Shown here one piece after another: positions 27,221 to 35,059 of a stretch of 64,000 nucleotides of DNA. Origin of the DNA: Paraglaciecola algarum. Lineage in GTDB: Bacteria > Pseudomonadota > Gammaproteobacteria > Enterobacterales > Alteromonadaceae. Under the pieces are notes generated by a model. That model made no database searches. It saw only the letters and a list, made by a program, of their open reading frames with translations, and was not told where the DNA came from. Numbering within the stretch: the first letter of the stretch is position 1; every line of letters begins with the position of its first letter. The DNA lies in contig NZ_JAKGAS010000007.1 in assembly GCF_021532655.1 (NCBI RefSeq), positions 244,284-308,283 on the forward strand, in the 5' to 3' direction. The position numbers were made by a program, and so were the translations under genes.

Positions 27221-28090
27221 TTAAGTTTTAGTGACTGCATTTTCTAAAACCATCGGAAACCACTCCTCAATTAAGCTATATTTGCCTTCATCGGAAAGCC
27301 AATTTGAAAATTGGTTCAAGATTTCTTCTAGCTCGTCCTCAGGTAGCAAATCACTTTTTTCAGTAGGAAATATTATTCCGGCAGATGATTCATATGGCTT
27401 TTCTTGAGTAGTTTGCGGGTGTTTTTCCCCCTCATTATTGTTTGTGTCGAAATACTCAGAGTCGTCATCAAAGTAAAAACCATCATCATCATCATCATCA
27501 TCATTATCATCATTATCATCATTAGATGTATTGTCATCGGCTGATGCATTAACAGGAGCTTGAACATTTTTCTTTTTGGTTGCAGAACCTTCATATTTTT
27601 TTTGAATGTACTCCTTTATTATGCTGGCCGTTAGTTTTTCACCTTCCACTTTGTCGATATACAAATCATGATGAATTGTCTTTACTCTTGCTTTTAGCTC
27701 TTCTTGGGTTTTACTATCGCTTTTAATTAATAAAAACGCGTCTAAGTGAGATGCGGGCATTTTACCTACTGCCTCAAAATTACCATCAAATATTATTAAT
27801 TCAATCTTGCCTCTATTAACTTGCTTGTAACACTCTTGCGGGCATTTTGAATTAATGATGTTTGATTCAAATAGTTCTTTTAGATAGTCATATCCTAACT
27901 CCTTGTGCCATTCAAATATAGCGGATAAAAGCAGTGTCTTCCGTTCATTTTCGACACCTATATCGATCTGTTTTAAGCGTTCTAAAACCAATTTTTTGTC
28001 AAGATGTTTATCTTCATCCTTAATGCTGTCAGTATCGCAACAAAGCCTCAATTCAACGATGTCGCTTTCATGAATATTAAAATCTTCCAT
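27221..28090 (-). CDS. Hypothetical acidic protein with poly-Asp tract
   Basis: 289 aa, not recognised. An N-terminal part (about 1-165) rich in charged helices contains IIFDGNFEAVGKMPASHLDAFLLIKSD. A low-complexity linker follows with an Asn/Asp-rich run encoded by a CAT microsatellite (27476-27527). A short C-terminal part reads LPEDELEEILNQFSNWL. It overlaps the 3' end of the preceding gene by 14 nt, so the two are co-translated. No TM segment or signal peptide. Confidence 0.65.
   Translation of the reverse strand: MEDFNIHESDIVELRLCCDTDSIKDEDKHLDKKLVLERLKQIDIGVENERKTLLLSAIFEWHKELGYDYLKELFESNIINSKCPQECYKQVNRGKIELIIFDGNFEAVGKMPASHLDAFLLIKSDSKTQEELKARVKTIHHDLYIDKVEGEKLTASIIKEYIQKKYEGSATKKKNVQAPVNASADDNTSNDDNDDNDDDDDDDGFYFDDDSEYFDTNNNEGEKHPQTTQEKPYESSAGIIFPTEKSDLLPEDELEEILNQFSNWLSDEGKYSLIEEWFPMVLENAVTKT
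27476..27527. repeat. Trinucleotide (CAT) microsatellite inside a gene
   Basis: About fifteen CAT/TAT-type triplets in a row encode the Asp/Asn tract of the 289-aa protein on the minus strand. In-frame changes in copy number would only change tract length. Confidence 0.85.
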
Positions 28091-28838
28091 TTAAACCTCC
28101 AAAATAATTAAATGTTGTGTAGTCTACTAAGCTAGGGTCGTAAATGAATTTTGCATATTCAGATAAAACATCTGTACATATATTGATTACGTTATTCATT
28201 TGCTTTTGCGAATTCAAAAGAATCTCAAGTTTGTCAATGACTTCTGTCTGAGCGGTTGCTTCGGCCAGCTCCTGTAATATTTCCATTTTTTCATCTAGCG
28301 GCAGGTTTTTGATGTACCCAACTGACTGTTCTCGGCGGGAGGTACTTTTCTTTAATTTGTTATTTTTACTTCTTTCTCTTTTAAGCTCAGTAATATTGCA
28401 AGTTTGAACGATGGCTTGTTTAACCGATTGCAGGTCCCAATCCAGTTTCTTTTCCTTAAGATACATACTTACTCGTTGCATCGCCAACGCAGAATGTCTT
28501 ATTTCCTTTAGTTCCAATGCCACCTCTGTCTCGAGCCTACCAATTCCAGCCTCACCCCAAAGAGTCGCTTCAGTCTTAGCAGCATCCAGTTGATTATTAT
28601 AGGATATATAGTTTTTACCAAAACGTTGTTTAAGCATTCCAGTCATACTATTCTGATGGTCGTGTTTGTAGCCGTCATAAAGGTTAATGTCGTACAAAAA
28701 CCTCCTTATTTCTTTAGTTGAGCAGTCATTTTTTATTTGTTCCAAAAAATTATGATATTTACTTTCGTTCATTATCATACTGTTTGAGATTGGCTTTGGT
28801 GTTGCCCATTCATCATTCAATTCATCGCTTTTTTTCAT
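28077..28838 (-). CDS. Hypothetical protein (253 aa)
   Basis: Soluble, helix-rich protein of unknown family. It starts with a polar N-terminus (MKKSDELNDEWATPKP), has a charged central part with SVKQAIVQTCNITELKRERSKNNKL, and a leucine-rich C-terminal region LDEKMEILQELAEATAQTEV likely to form coiled coil. First gene of the two-gene minus-strand operon of the palindrome-bounded module, divergent from the winged-helix gene at 29005. Confidence 0.65.
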   Translation of the reverse strand: MKKSDELNDEWATPKPISNSMIMNESKYHNFLEQIKNDCSTKEIRRFLYDINLYDGYKHDHQNSMTGMLKQRFGKNYISYNNQLDAAKTEATLWGEAGIGRLETEVALELKEIRHSALAMQRVSMYLKEKKLDWDLQSVKQAIVQTCNITELKRERSKNNKLKKSTSRREQSVGYIKNLPLDEKMEILQELAEATAQTEVIDKLEILLNSQKQMNNVINICTDVLSEYAKFIYDPSLVDYTTFNYFGGLNGRF

Positions 28839-28852
28839 AACTGATTCCTGTG

Positions 28853-28933
28853 TTGTGATCCCCTATAGATTACACTTGTGATCAAGTTAGTGCTGGGGGT
28901 TCGTGCACTGAGAACGTTCGTTAGGTGCGAACG
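28853..28933. promoter_or_regulatory. Candidate operators in a divergent promoter region
   Basis: Two direct TTGTGATC copies (28853-28860, 28876-28883), the second inside ACTTG-TGAT-CAAGT, and an inverted repeat CGTTCG-ttaggtg-CGAACG (28915-28933). They lie between oppositely transcribed operons and look like repressor sites. The winged-helix protein encoded at 29005 is a natural candidate binder (inference). Confidence 0.5.
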
Positions 28934-29004
28934 ATTACTCCTAGCTATTGACTTTTCTGTCGGTTTAATAACACACTGATTTATAAAGTTTTCTGGAGCA
29001 CGCA

Positions 29005-29418
29005 ATGACTAAGAAGGGGTTAAGTCAAGGGATGACATTTATAAAGACACGAAGAGGGCTGATGATTTCTCTATTGGTGTATCAAAGTAATTCAAAACTG
29101 GATAACGGCTATCCACTTAAAAAATTGGGGATAGAGGTTGGTTTATACTTTGCGACTAGAGGTAAAGCCAAAGATAAAAAGAAGGCATACTTTTATCGCT
29201 CACTCAATGAGCTCTGCAAAAAAGTGGCCACTTTTTCATCTAGACAAGAGATTAGCAAAAATGCCATGTCTGAAGCACTTACTGCTTTAGATAAATATGG
29301 GCTCATTAAATATGAAAAAGATGTCCCAAAAAATATTGAAAAGCATGGAGGAAAAAGAGGTATAAGGGTTGTGGTTATGAGTCGTGAGCATTACATCTGT
29401 TTGAAAAAGGAAGGCTGA
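29005..29418 (+). CDS. Small winged-helix-like DNA-binding protein
   Basis: 137 aa, basic. The segment SSRQEISKNAMSEALTALDKYGLIKYEKD reads like a helix-turn-helix plus wing (recognition helix AMSEALTALDKYG, wing IKYEKD). Near the C-terminus is GKRGIRVVVMSREHY. Probably a regulator or the DNA-binding partner of the Rep-like protein encoded 90 nt downstream. Specific family not recognised. Confidence 0.6.
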   Translation: MTKKGLSQGMTFIKTRRGLMISLLVYQSNSKLDNGYPLKKLGIEVGLYFATRGKAKDKKKAYFYRSLNELCKKVATFSSRQEISKNAMSEALTALDKYGLIKYEKDVPKNIEKHGGKRGIRVVVMSREHYICLKKEG

Positions 29419-29508
29419 AACTATATTAATTCCTCAAATATGTGTTTTCGGTTCTAGCAAATAGTAATTTCATTATTAACGCTGTATTAATTTGATAATG
29501 AGGTTTTT

Positions 29509-30489
29509 ATGACACTAAAATTTAATAACGAAACAATTGAAGCTAGTTCATTTATATTTTCAAAGATATTTAATCAACCTGATATACATGCAACTTTATC
29601 TATAGATATGATCTCTGTAACTGTTCCTTTGGTACAGGAACATGCTAAGAAATTGCTTAGTTTGCAAAGGTATAGGACGGCAGACTATCAGTTTAAGTTA
29701 ATAGTATTAGATGGCAAGGAAGCTGGTCAGCAAAAGTATAAGAGAAGATTGGATGCCAACTTTTCTGATGGCTCTACGCTGAGTATATTTTTATTTGGAT
29801 TGAATGAATTTCAAAATCCAGTAAAGATATTTTTTAATCCGAATAGGGTCAGTCGCCAAAATGCTGCAACAATCTTACGACATATTCAGGATATTCTAGG
29901 CCATAGAAACTATCGACTCTTGATGCTTAGAAGCAATGTGACGCGAGTTGACTACTCGTTTGATCTTCCGAATGTTCCATTCGAACACGTGATAATAGAC
30001 TATGCTTATTCTCCTCCGTACGAGTCATTTTTTGAGCATGGTTCGAGAACTGGCTTTCGGTTTGGTAATAAAACAGGATGCCCAGTCATTACGTACGACA
30101 AGGCGAAGGAACAGAGCGGTATATACCTCGGATATTCAAAATATACTCGAATAGAAAAGCAACAGAAACCAAGAGCACGAGGAGCTAAGTCGATGTTCAA
30201 GGTCGGGGACATGGACGAGCAAAAATATTCCTTTCAAGGCCTAATTTTTTACGATCCAAAGCTCCTGATCAATATGCCAAGTCGAGTGTTAACGCTCATT
30301 GAGCAATATGGTATTAGCAAGGCTCGGTCGTTACTTGATGAACCTGACAGAACGAAGCTGTACAAACGAATGGAAAAGTATCGGCTCGTTAGAGGAACTG
30401 AGTTCAAAAAAGCACTGGAGCAGGCATATCAGAACAAAATGGAAGAGCTGAAACTACTTCTAGTGGAACCTCAACGATTTGTCGATTGA
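29509..30489 (+). CDS. Putative replication-initiation protein (filamentous-phage/RstA-like)
   Basis: 326 aa. The pattern LRSNVTRVDYSFDLPNVPFE, followed by TGCPVITYDKAKEQSG and TRIEKQQKPRARG, resembles replication initiation factors of filamentous phages and small plasmids (a LTR-x-D-x-x-x-D strand, then a Y-D-K-x-x-E strand and an R-I-E strand). The C-terminal third is helical and basic. The stop lies 10 nt before the right palindrome. The assignment rests on motif layout only. Confidence 0.5.
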   Translation: MTLKFNNETIEASSFIFSKIFNQPDIHATLSIDMISVTVPLVQEHAKKLLSLQRYRTADYQFKLIVLDGKEAGQQKYKRRLDANFSDGSTLSIFLFGLNEFQNPVKIFFNPNRVSRQNAATILRHIQDILGHRNYRLLMLRSNVTRVDYSFDLPNVPFEHVIIDYAYSPPYESFFEHGSRTGFRFGNKTGCPVITYDKAKEQSGIYLGYSKYTRIEKQQKPRARGAKSMFKVGDMDEQKYSFQGLIFYDPKLLINMPSRVLTLIEQYGISKARSLLDEPDRTKLYKRMEKYRLVRGTEFKKALEQAYQNKMEELKLLLVEPQRFVD

Positions 30490-30498
30490 AGCAAATGT

Positions 30499-30522
30499 AC
30501 TAGTCGCGAATTCGCGACTAGT
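30499..30522. repeat. Perfect palindrome, right copy (24 bp)
   Basis: A perfect 24-bp inverted repeat whose inner 18 bp (30502-30519) are identical to 27161-27178. It begins 10 nt after the Rep-like gene. Such a site could be a replication origin, a resolution site or an end-recognition site. Confidence 0.9.
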
Positions 30523-30656
30523 TAAACGCAAGAACTTTAGGTCACGTTAATCTATATTAATGCCACATATCGGATGAAAGAATTTATTTTGGCCTCTTAC
30601 ATAATAAGGTGATTGCTTCTTGTTGATTTCGTTTGTGTTAGCTAATCCACGAATAA

Positions 30657-30851
30657 TTGGAGAACAGCACTTTTGAAGGTTTAAGCCTAAACGAGTTAGA
30701 AAGAAGATACAGGCTTTACTATAAAACTATGGCCAAATTAACTATGCCACTAAAGTGTAACACCAGTATCCAAATGATAGAGCTACACTATGGTCACGTT
30801 ATTCCTAAGATGTTTAGCAACCAGCTATCGGGTATTGATATGCCTATATAA
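30657..30851 (+). pseudogene. C-terminal fragment of a tyrosine recombinase
   Basis: The frame contains NTSIQMIELHYGHVIPKMF followed by SNQLSG, which lines up with MIEQHYSHVKPEMF...ALSG at the end of the integrase encoded at 43592, including the nucleophile Tyr. The residues before it do not resemble an integrase, and no catalytic Arg or His block lies upstream. It is the leftover 3' end of an older integrase gene. Confidence 0.65.
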
Positions 30852-30974
30852 GCGAAGGTAATATTCGCCAAGAAAGACAAATAGTGGGTTGCAAACTATA
30901 TACGAAAAGGCTGTATTAAATATTTTCAGCAAAGCTGATTGATGTTGCGAGTTCGCCTACAACTGGGTAGTATC

Positions 30975-31108
30975 TTAAGGCGGGTGACGAAGATTTACTT
31001 TTTTCATGCTATCTGCGTGAAGTATTTTATAACGGCATTTTTGCCGGCTCGCTTACTAAACTATTGCTATCGGCTCTAAGTTGTAAAGATAAAATCCGTC
31101 ACCCGCGC
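30975..31108 (+). ncRNA. Retron msr-msd RNA (predicted)
   Basis: Directly upstream of the retron reverse transcriptase. The flanking a1/a2 repeats pair perfectly over 10 bp (GCGGGTGACG 30980-30989 with CGTCACCCGC 31097-31106) and over 5 more past a two-base bulge (GATTT/AAATC). Inside are hairpins TTCATGC/GCGTGAA (31003-31021) and CGGCA/TGCCG (31033-31046). Size, position and long-range pairing fit a retron ncRNA, the template for multicopy single-stranded DNA. The exact branching G and the msd end cannot be fixed from sequence alone. Confidence 0.8.
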
Positions 31109-31128
31109 AACAATAAAAGGAATTTTGA

Positions 31129-32790
31129 TTGTTTGATATAATAGACCCTAAAACGCTTAATGAATGCTTCACTGTTGAGTTATTAGCTAAGTTTTTAAAT
31201 ACCGACTACCCCAACTTATCCAAACTAATCTATGGAAAAAAGTCACCATATCGAACTTTTTATATTCCTAAAAAAAGTGGTGGCACAAGAGAAATCAAAG
31301 CTCCTATAAAAACACTCAAATTAATACAACAAAAGCTAAAGGTAGAATTTGAAGATTATTCGAGCCCAAGAGTTGCCTCCCATGGTTTCGTAAAAGGTAG
31401 GAGTATTCTAACAAATGCAAAACTTCACATTAATCGGAACTACGTTTTAAACGTCGATTTGGAAAGCTTTTTTAACTCGATAAATTTTGGAAGAATCAAG
31501 AAACTATTTGAAAGTACCCCATTTAAATTTACATCTCCAGTCGCGACTGTTTTAGCTCAGATATGTTGCCACGAAAATAGCCTTCCACAGGGCGCACCTA
31601 CGTCACCAATCCTATCAAATATGATCGCCTTTAAACTTGATGGTGAATTAATGAGGTTGGCGAAAAAAATTAATTTCAGGTATACGAGGTACGTAGACGA
31701 TTTAACTATTTCTTGCCAATCATTAGCACAACTCGAAAAACACAAAATCATCTATCGAAGTAAAGAAGCAAAATATGAAGCGGGGTTCACTCTCAGTAGG
31801 TTAATTGAAAAAAATGGTTTCAAGATCAATAACGAGAAAACGAGGCTCCAGCAACGCACTGAACATCAAGGGGTTACTGGCCTTACAGTTAATGTAAAAT
31901 TAAATGTTTCTCGAACTTTCATTCGTCAGACATCTTCAATGATAAATGCTTTAATTATTCATGGAGCTGAAAAATCAGAACATGAACACTTTACAAAATA
32001 CTTTGATGGATATGTTCCAAATAGGCAGCAACAAAGAATTTCTAAAAAACCTGGCGACTTATTTATCAAAAAAGTGAAAGGTAGAGTGAATTATATAAAA
32101 ATGATTAGAGGCGCTGCCTGCCCAGTATATAGAAAACTAGCATACCAGTTGACTTGCGGACTAGGTTGTCCTAATGAGGATTACAACAAAGACTGGCTTG
32201 ATTGGATTTCCGATAGTGTTCTCGTATTAGATAATAATTTGGATATTTTACAAGGCACTGCCTTTTATGCGGATGGCTTAGGTATTGTCACTAACCAACA
32301 CAATTTGGAATCTATAACGGAAGACAACATAGCTGGTAACATCACTCTAGTTGAGCCTCTAAATTACTCAAAAAAATATCAGCTTTTGGGTCTCAATAAA
32401 ACATCCGAAAAATATGACATTGCACTCATTGATTTTGGCGTCCATGCAAAGAGCAAAAGAGCTTTAGAAATAGCTGACTCACCATTATATAAAACTGGTA
32501 CTACGGTATATGCGATAGGTTACCCAAATCACAGTGAGGGAACAAAGCCGACAATTTTGGAATGTAAAATAGTAAATAAAACAAAGTGGCAAGGTGAATG
32601 TAGATATAAAATTGATCAAAATATTCACCATGGATTTAGCGGAGGTCCAGTTATCGATACAGACGGAAAAGTCATTGGGATCGTATCCAATGGTAATGCT
32701 GTAGGAGCATCTAAGAGTACTGAAGATATGTTCATTCCGGTAGAAACCGTTATGAAATTTGCTAACGACGCAAAGCCAGAAGACTGTTGA
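31129..32790 (+). CDS. Retron reverse transcriptase fused to trypsin-like protease
   Basis: 553 aa. Residues about 1-310 are a retron-type RT: SHGFVKGRSILTNAKLH (NA-x-x-H), QGAPTSP (about 154), catalytic YVDD (188) and HQGVTGLTVN (the retron VTG). Residues about 365-550 form a chymotrypsin-fold protease with a complete triad: His391 in GIVTNQHN, Asp430 in YDIALID, and Ser504 in GFSGGPV. Start is TTG at 31129, with AAAAGG 8 nt upstream. Retrons are anti-phage systems in which RT-msDNA holds an effector inactive; here the protease is the presumed effector. Its last base overlaps the ATG of a 48-aa ORF. Confidence 0.93.
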   Translation: MFDIIDPKTLNECFTVELLAKFLNTDYPNLSKLIYGKKSPYRTFYIPKKSGGTREIKAPIKTLKLIQQKLKVEFEDYSSPRVASHGFVKGRSILTNAKLHINRNYVLNVDLESFFNSINFGRIKKLFESTPFKFTSPVATVLAQICCHENSLPQGAPTSPILSNMIAFKLDGELMRLAKKINFRYTRYVDDLTISCQSLAQLEKHKIIYRSKEAKYEAGFTLSRLIEKNGFKINNEKTRLQQRTEHQGVTGLTVNVKLNVSRTFIRQTSSMINALIIHGAEKSEHEHFTKYFDGYVPNRQQQRISKKPGDLFIKKVKGRVNYIKMIRGAACPVYRKLAYQLTCGLGCPNEDYNKDWLDWISDSVLVLDNNLDILQGTAFYADGLGIVTNQHNLESITEDNIAGNITLVEPLNYSKKYQLLGLNKTSEKYDIALIDFGVHAKSKRALEIADSPLYKTGTTVYAIGYPNHSEGTKPTILECKIVNKTKWQGECRYKIDQNIHHGFSGGPVIDTDGKVIGIVSNGNAVGASKSTEDMFIPVETVMKFANDAKPEDC

Positions 32791-32936
32791 TGAACACAAA
32801 AACTGATAAGCCAGATGAAAATTTTAACTACGCTTCGGAGAGAATGTTTTCAAAAAAAAATGACTCACTCAGGTATGCTGATATAGAAGCCGCGACTCTA
32901 ATCGATGGAAATGAAGGACTTAAAATATCGGGTTAA
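32790..32936 (+). CDS. 48-aa ORF overlapping the retron RT stop
   Basis: ATG at 32790 uses the last A of the RT stop codon (TGATG overlap), a classic sign of translational coupling. The product is small, charged and soluble: MNTKTDKPDENFNYASERMF then LRYADIEAATLIDGNEGLKI. No family is recognised. If real, it could be a third component of the retron system, for example an inhibitor, adaptor or substrate of the protease. It may also be a chance frame. Confidence 0.5.
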   Translation: MNTKTDKPDENFNYASERMFSKKNDSLRYADIEAATLIDGNEGLKISG

Positions 32937-33166
32937 GATACAAGAACAAAGTTAAATTGTTCGTGATGTCTGTGGCGATCAGATTGGTAATAGTTTAATT
33001 GTACTAATGTCCGTAATTGGCCGAAATCCAGGCTAATCTTGAAGGGCAAATTTATGTTAATATCGGTCATTTATCGATAACGTATATTACCGAATAGAAG
33101 ACATTGTTATTGTTAAGTTTATTCGTTAGCCTACTTACCGGATAATAAATTGCACGATTATACAAT

Positions 33167-33181
33167 AAGGAGTCATGATTG
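33167..33181 (+). promoter_or_regulatory. Ribosome binding site deciding a TTG start
   Basis: AAGGAG at 33167-33172 is 6 nt before TTG 33179-33181. The nearer ATG at 33175 is out of frame and stops after nine codons. This supports TTG as start of the DnaQ-FRG gene, whose product then begins at the conserved RQVVIS strand. Confidence 0.75.
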
Positions 33182-34387
33182 AGACAGGTAGTTATTTCAA
33201 TTGAAGCTACTAGAGTAGAGGCTTCAGAGGGAGCCAAAATTATTGAGATAGGATGTGTTGAAATTCTCGACAGCAAAATATCCGGCAATACTTTTCATGT
33301 ATATTTAAACCCCAAATGTTTGGTTGATCAAGCCAGTATCGAAAAGCATGGAATTACAAACGAATATTTAGCTGACAAACCTGTTTTCAATGATGTTGTT
33401 GGCGAGTTTTTAGATTTTATAGGCGATGCTCAATTAGTCACTTATAACGCGGGTCATGTAATCCCTTTTTTGCATAAGGAATTAATTGCCTTAGAGGGTG
33501 GAAAGCATGGGAGGCTAAAAAATGACTATATTGATATTTTGACCATAAGTAACAAAAGGCATCCAAATCAAAATAATAGCCTAGATAATTTAACTGAGCG
33601 CTATTATCTAGATTCGTCACAGTTCAATGGTTTTGGTGCATTATTTAAAGCTGAAATTATAGCAAACTTGTTATTGGCACTCATAGATGAAAGCACTAAA
33701 AACATTACTTCTGACACAGAACAATTTGAGATAGGTGAAAACCTAACGGTTGTAGAAACGTTCTCCGATTTTGACATTGCAATAGAAGGTATAGGTAAAA
33801 CGGCTTTGTGTCGTGGAGTATCCAATCATGAATATCCACTATTACCTTCGCTTTTTAGGCACAATGAAGTAAAACTAGCTGATACACGAGAATTTAATTC
33901 AATGTGGGTATTCAAAACTCACGCAAAACCTCATTTAGATGTTATCCCACTAAATGACATCGAGTGGTTAACGATTGCTCAGCATCATGGACTACCAACA
34001 AGACTGTTGGATTGGAGTTTGAGTCCTCTAGTAGCTTGTTTTTTTGCAGTTCAAAGTTTGACTAGAGATGATGCAGCTGTTTTTATTTATGACATTGGAA
34101 AATTTAAAAAAGAAGAGGAGATAAAACTCTCAGAATTAAAAGAAATTACAGCATTCTTTCCTTCCCATGCTACAAAACGTATTACTTCTCAGTCAGGGAT
34201 GTTCACTATACACCCAACAGCAAGTATGAAGTTAGAGCCAAAATCACTTAAGAAAATATTAATACCAGCTTCTAGAAAGAAATACTTTCTAGAAAAGCTG
34301 GTTAAATATGGAGTACATCATGGGACGATTTTTCCTGATTTAGACGGACTTTCAAGTTATGTACGGTATCTCAATAATTATAGGTAG
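33179..34387 (+). CDS. DnaQ-like exonuclease fold (inactive) fused to FRG domain
   Basis: 402 aa. Residues 1-170 align with the DnaQ/epsilon 3'-5' exonuclease fold (RQVVISIEATRVEASEGAK, FHVYLNPKCLVDQASIEKHG, FLDFIGDAQLVTYNAG, HPNQNNSLDNL), but the acidic and His catalytic positions read Ser7, Val94, Phe152 and Lys157; only Glu9 remains. Residues about 200-330 are an FRG domain (CRGVSNHEYPLLPSLFR, AQHHGLPTRLLDWSLSPLVACFFAV). FRG domains occur in mobile and defence loci; activity unknown. It lies 240 nt after the retron on the same strand and could be an independent anti-phage gene or a partner. Confidence 0.85.
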   Translation: MRQVVISIEATRVEASEGAKIIEIGCVEILDSKISGNTFHVYLNPKCLVDQASIEKHGITNEYLADKPVFNDVVGEFLDFIGDAQLVTYNAGHVIPFLHKELIALEGGKHGRLKNDYIDILTISNKRHPNQNNSLDNLTERYYLDSSQFNGFGALFKAEIIANLLLALIDESTKNITSDTEQFEIGENLTVVETFSDFDIAIEGIGKTALCRGVSNHEYPLLPSLFRHNEVKLADTREFNSMWVFKTHAKPHLDVIPLNDIEWLTIAQHHGLPTRLLDWSLSPLVACFFAVQSLTRDDAAVFIYDIGKFKKEEEIKLSELKEITAFFPSHATKRITSQSGMFTIHPTASMKLEPKSLKKILIPASRKKYFLEKLVKYGVHHGTIFPDLDGLSSYVRYLNNYR

Positions 34388-35059
34388 CAATGCAGGACAT
34401 CGTAGTATTCTAATATTGAAGTACTTTTTAGGAAACCTGTAGGGGCAGGTTCGCTGAAACGTATCATTTGGCACCAAGTTTACCGTTCGACCTTTAGAGT
34501 TTTTTAGTCCGCTCTGGGCGTTAAGCCGAAGTTAATGTTAAAAGTACGAAATGAATGAAATTCGAAAAATTTACAGTCAAACGTCGTTGTCATTTCGTTT
34601 ATCTAAATTGCTTAGTTAGGGGCTTAAAACTAGCTATAAGCTGAAAAAGTAGAGCTAACTTTTGTTAATGTGTATTAACAAAAGCTTAAATTAGCGTTTG
34701 CTCTCGCATATTAATTATTGAATTTTAACCAACTTGGCTGAGAGGTGTGTCGCTATTCCTCCGTTAGCAAACAGTTAAATGTTATTACCCAATGGGCCCT
34801 TTGTGCCATTTGCAGTCGTTGAACAGAAGTTCTCTGACAGGCTGCTTTAAGCCTAAAAGCGGACAGTCGAACGTTAGACCTGACTGTTAAATTTGTGTCA
34901 TTTGCAGATCATCATTCGACCTTGATTGAATTGGTGTTAATTTTAGTATTCCGGTGAATCAGCTTCTTATTGGTGAATATACAGTTCAGTAATCATTTTC
35001 AGTTGTTTTAAATTTCCAGACGAAGAGCACCGTATTTTCTGCAATACGGTGCCCAACAT
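34388..35059. repeat. Gene-free accessory spacer with degenerate repeats
   Basis: About 670 nt without a credible gene between the defence genes and the metal operon. Related words recur: TTGTGCCATTTGCAG near 34800, TTGTGTCATTTGCAG near 34893, and GTTCGACC/CATTCGACC near 34486 and 34914. A similar TCGAATGTCCG-type word is at about 43530. These look like worn dispersed repeats of accessory DNA. No full attC site with paired core boxes was found. Confidence 0.45.

Noticed and set aside
27373..27594. Met-rich minus-strand frame (73 codons)
   Set aside because: A shadow of the CAT microsatellite inside the 289-aa gene, in another frame.
30897..30970. Extra upstream part of the retron RNA
   Set aside because: No pairing partner found outside the a1/a2 arms, so the RNA was not extended further left.
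34388..35059. Possible integron attC sites (GTTA/TAAC words)
   Set aside because: No pair of properly spaced core and inverse-core boxes with a cruciform, and no integron integrase in the window.
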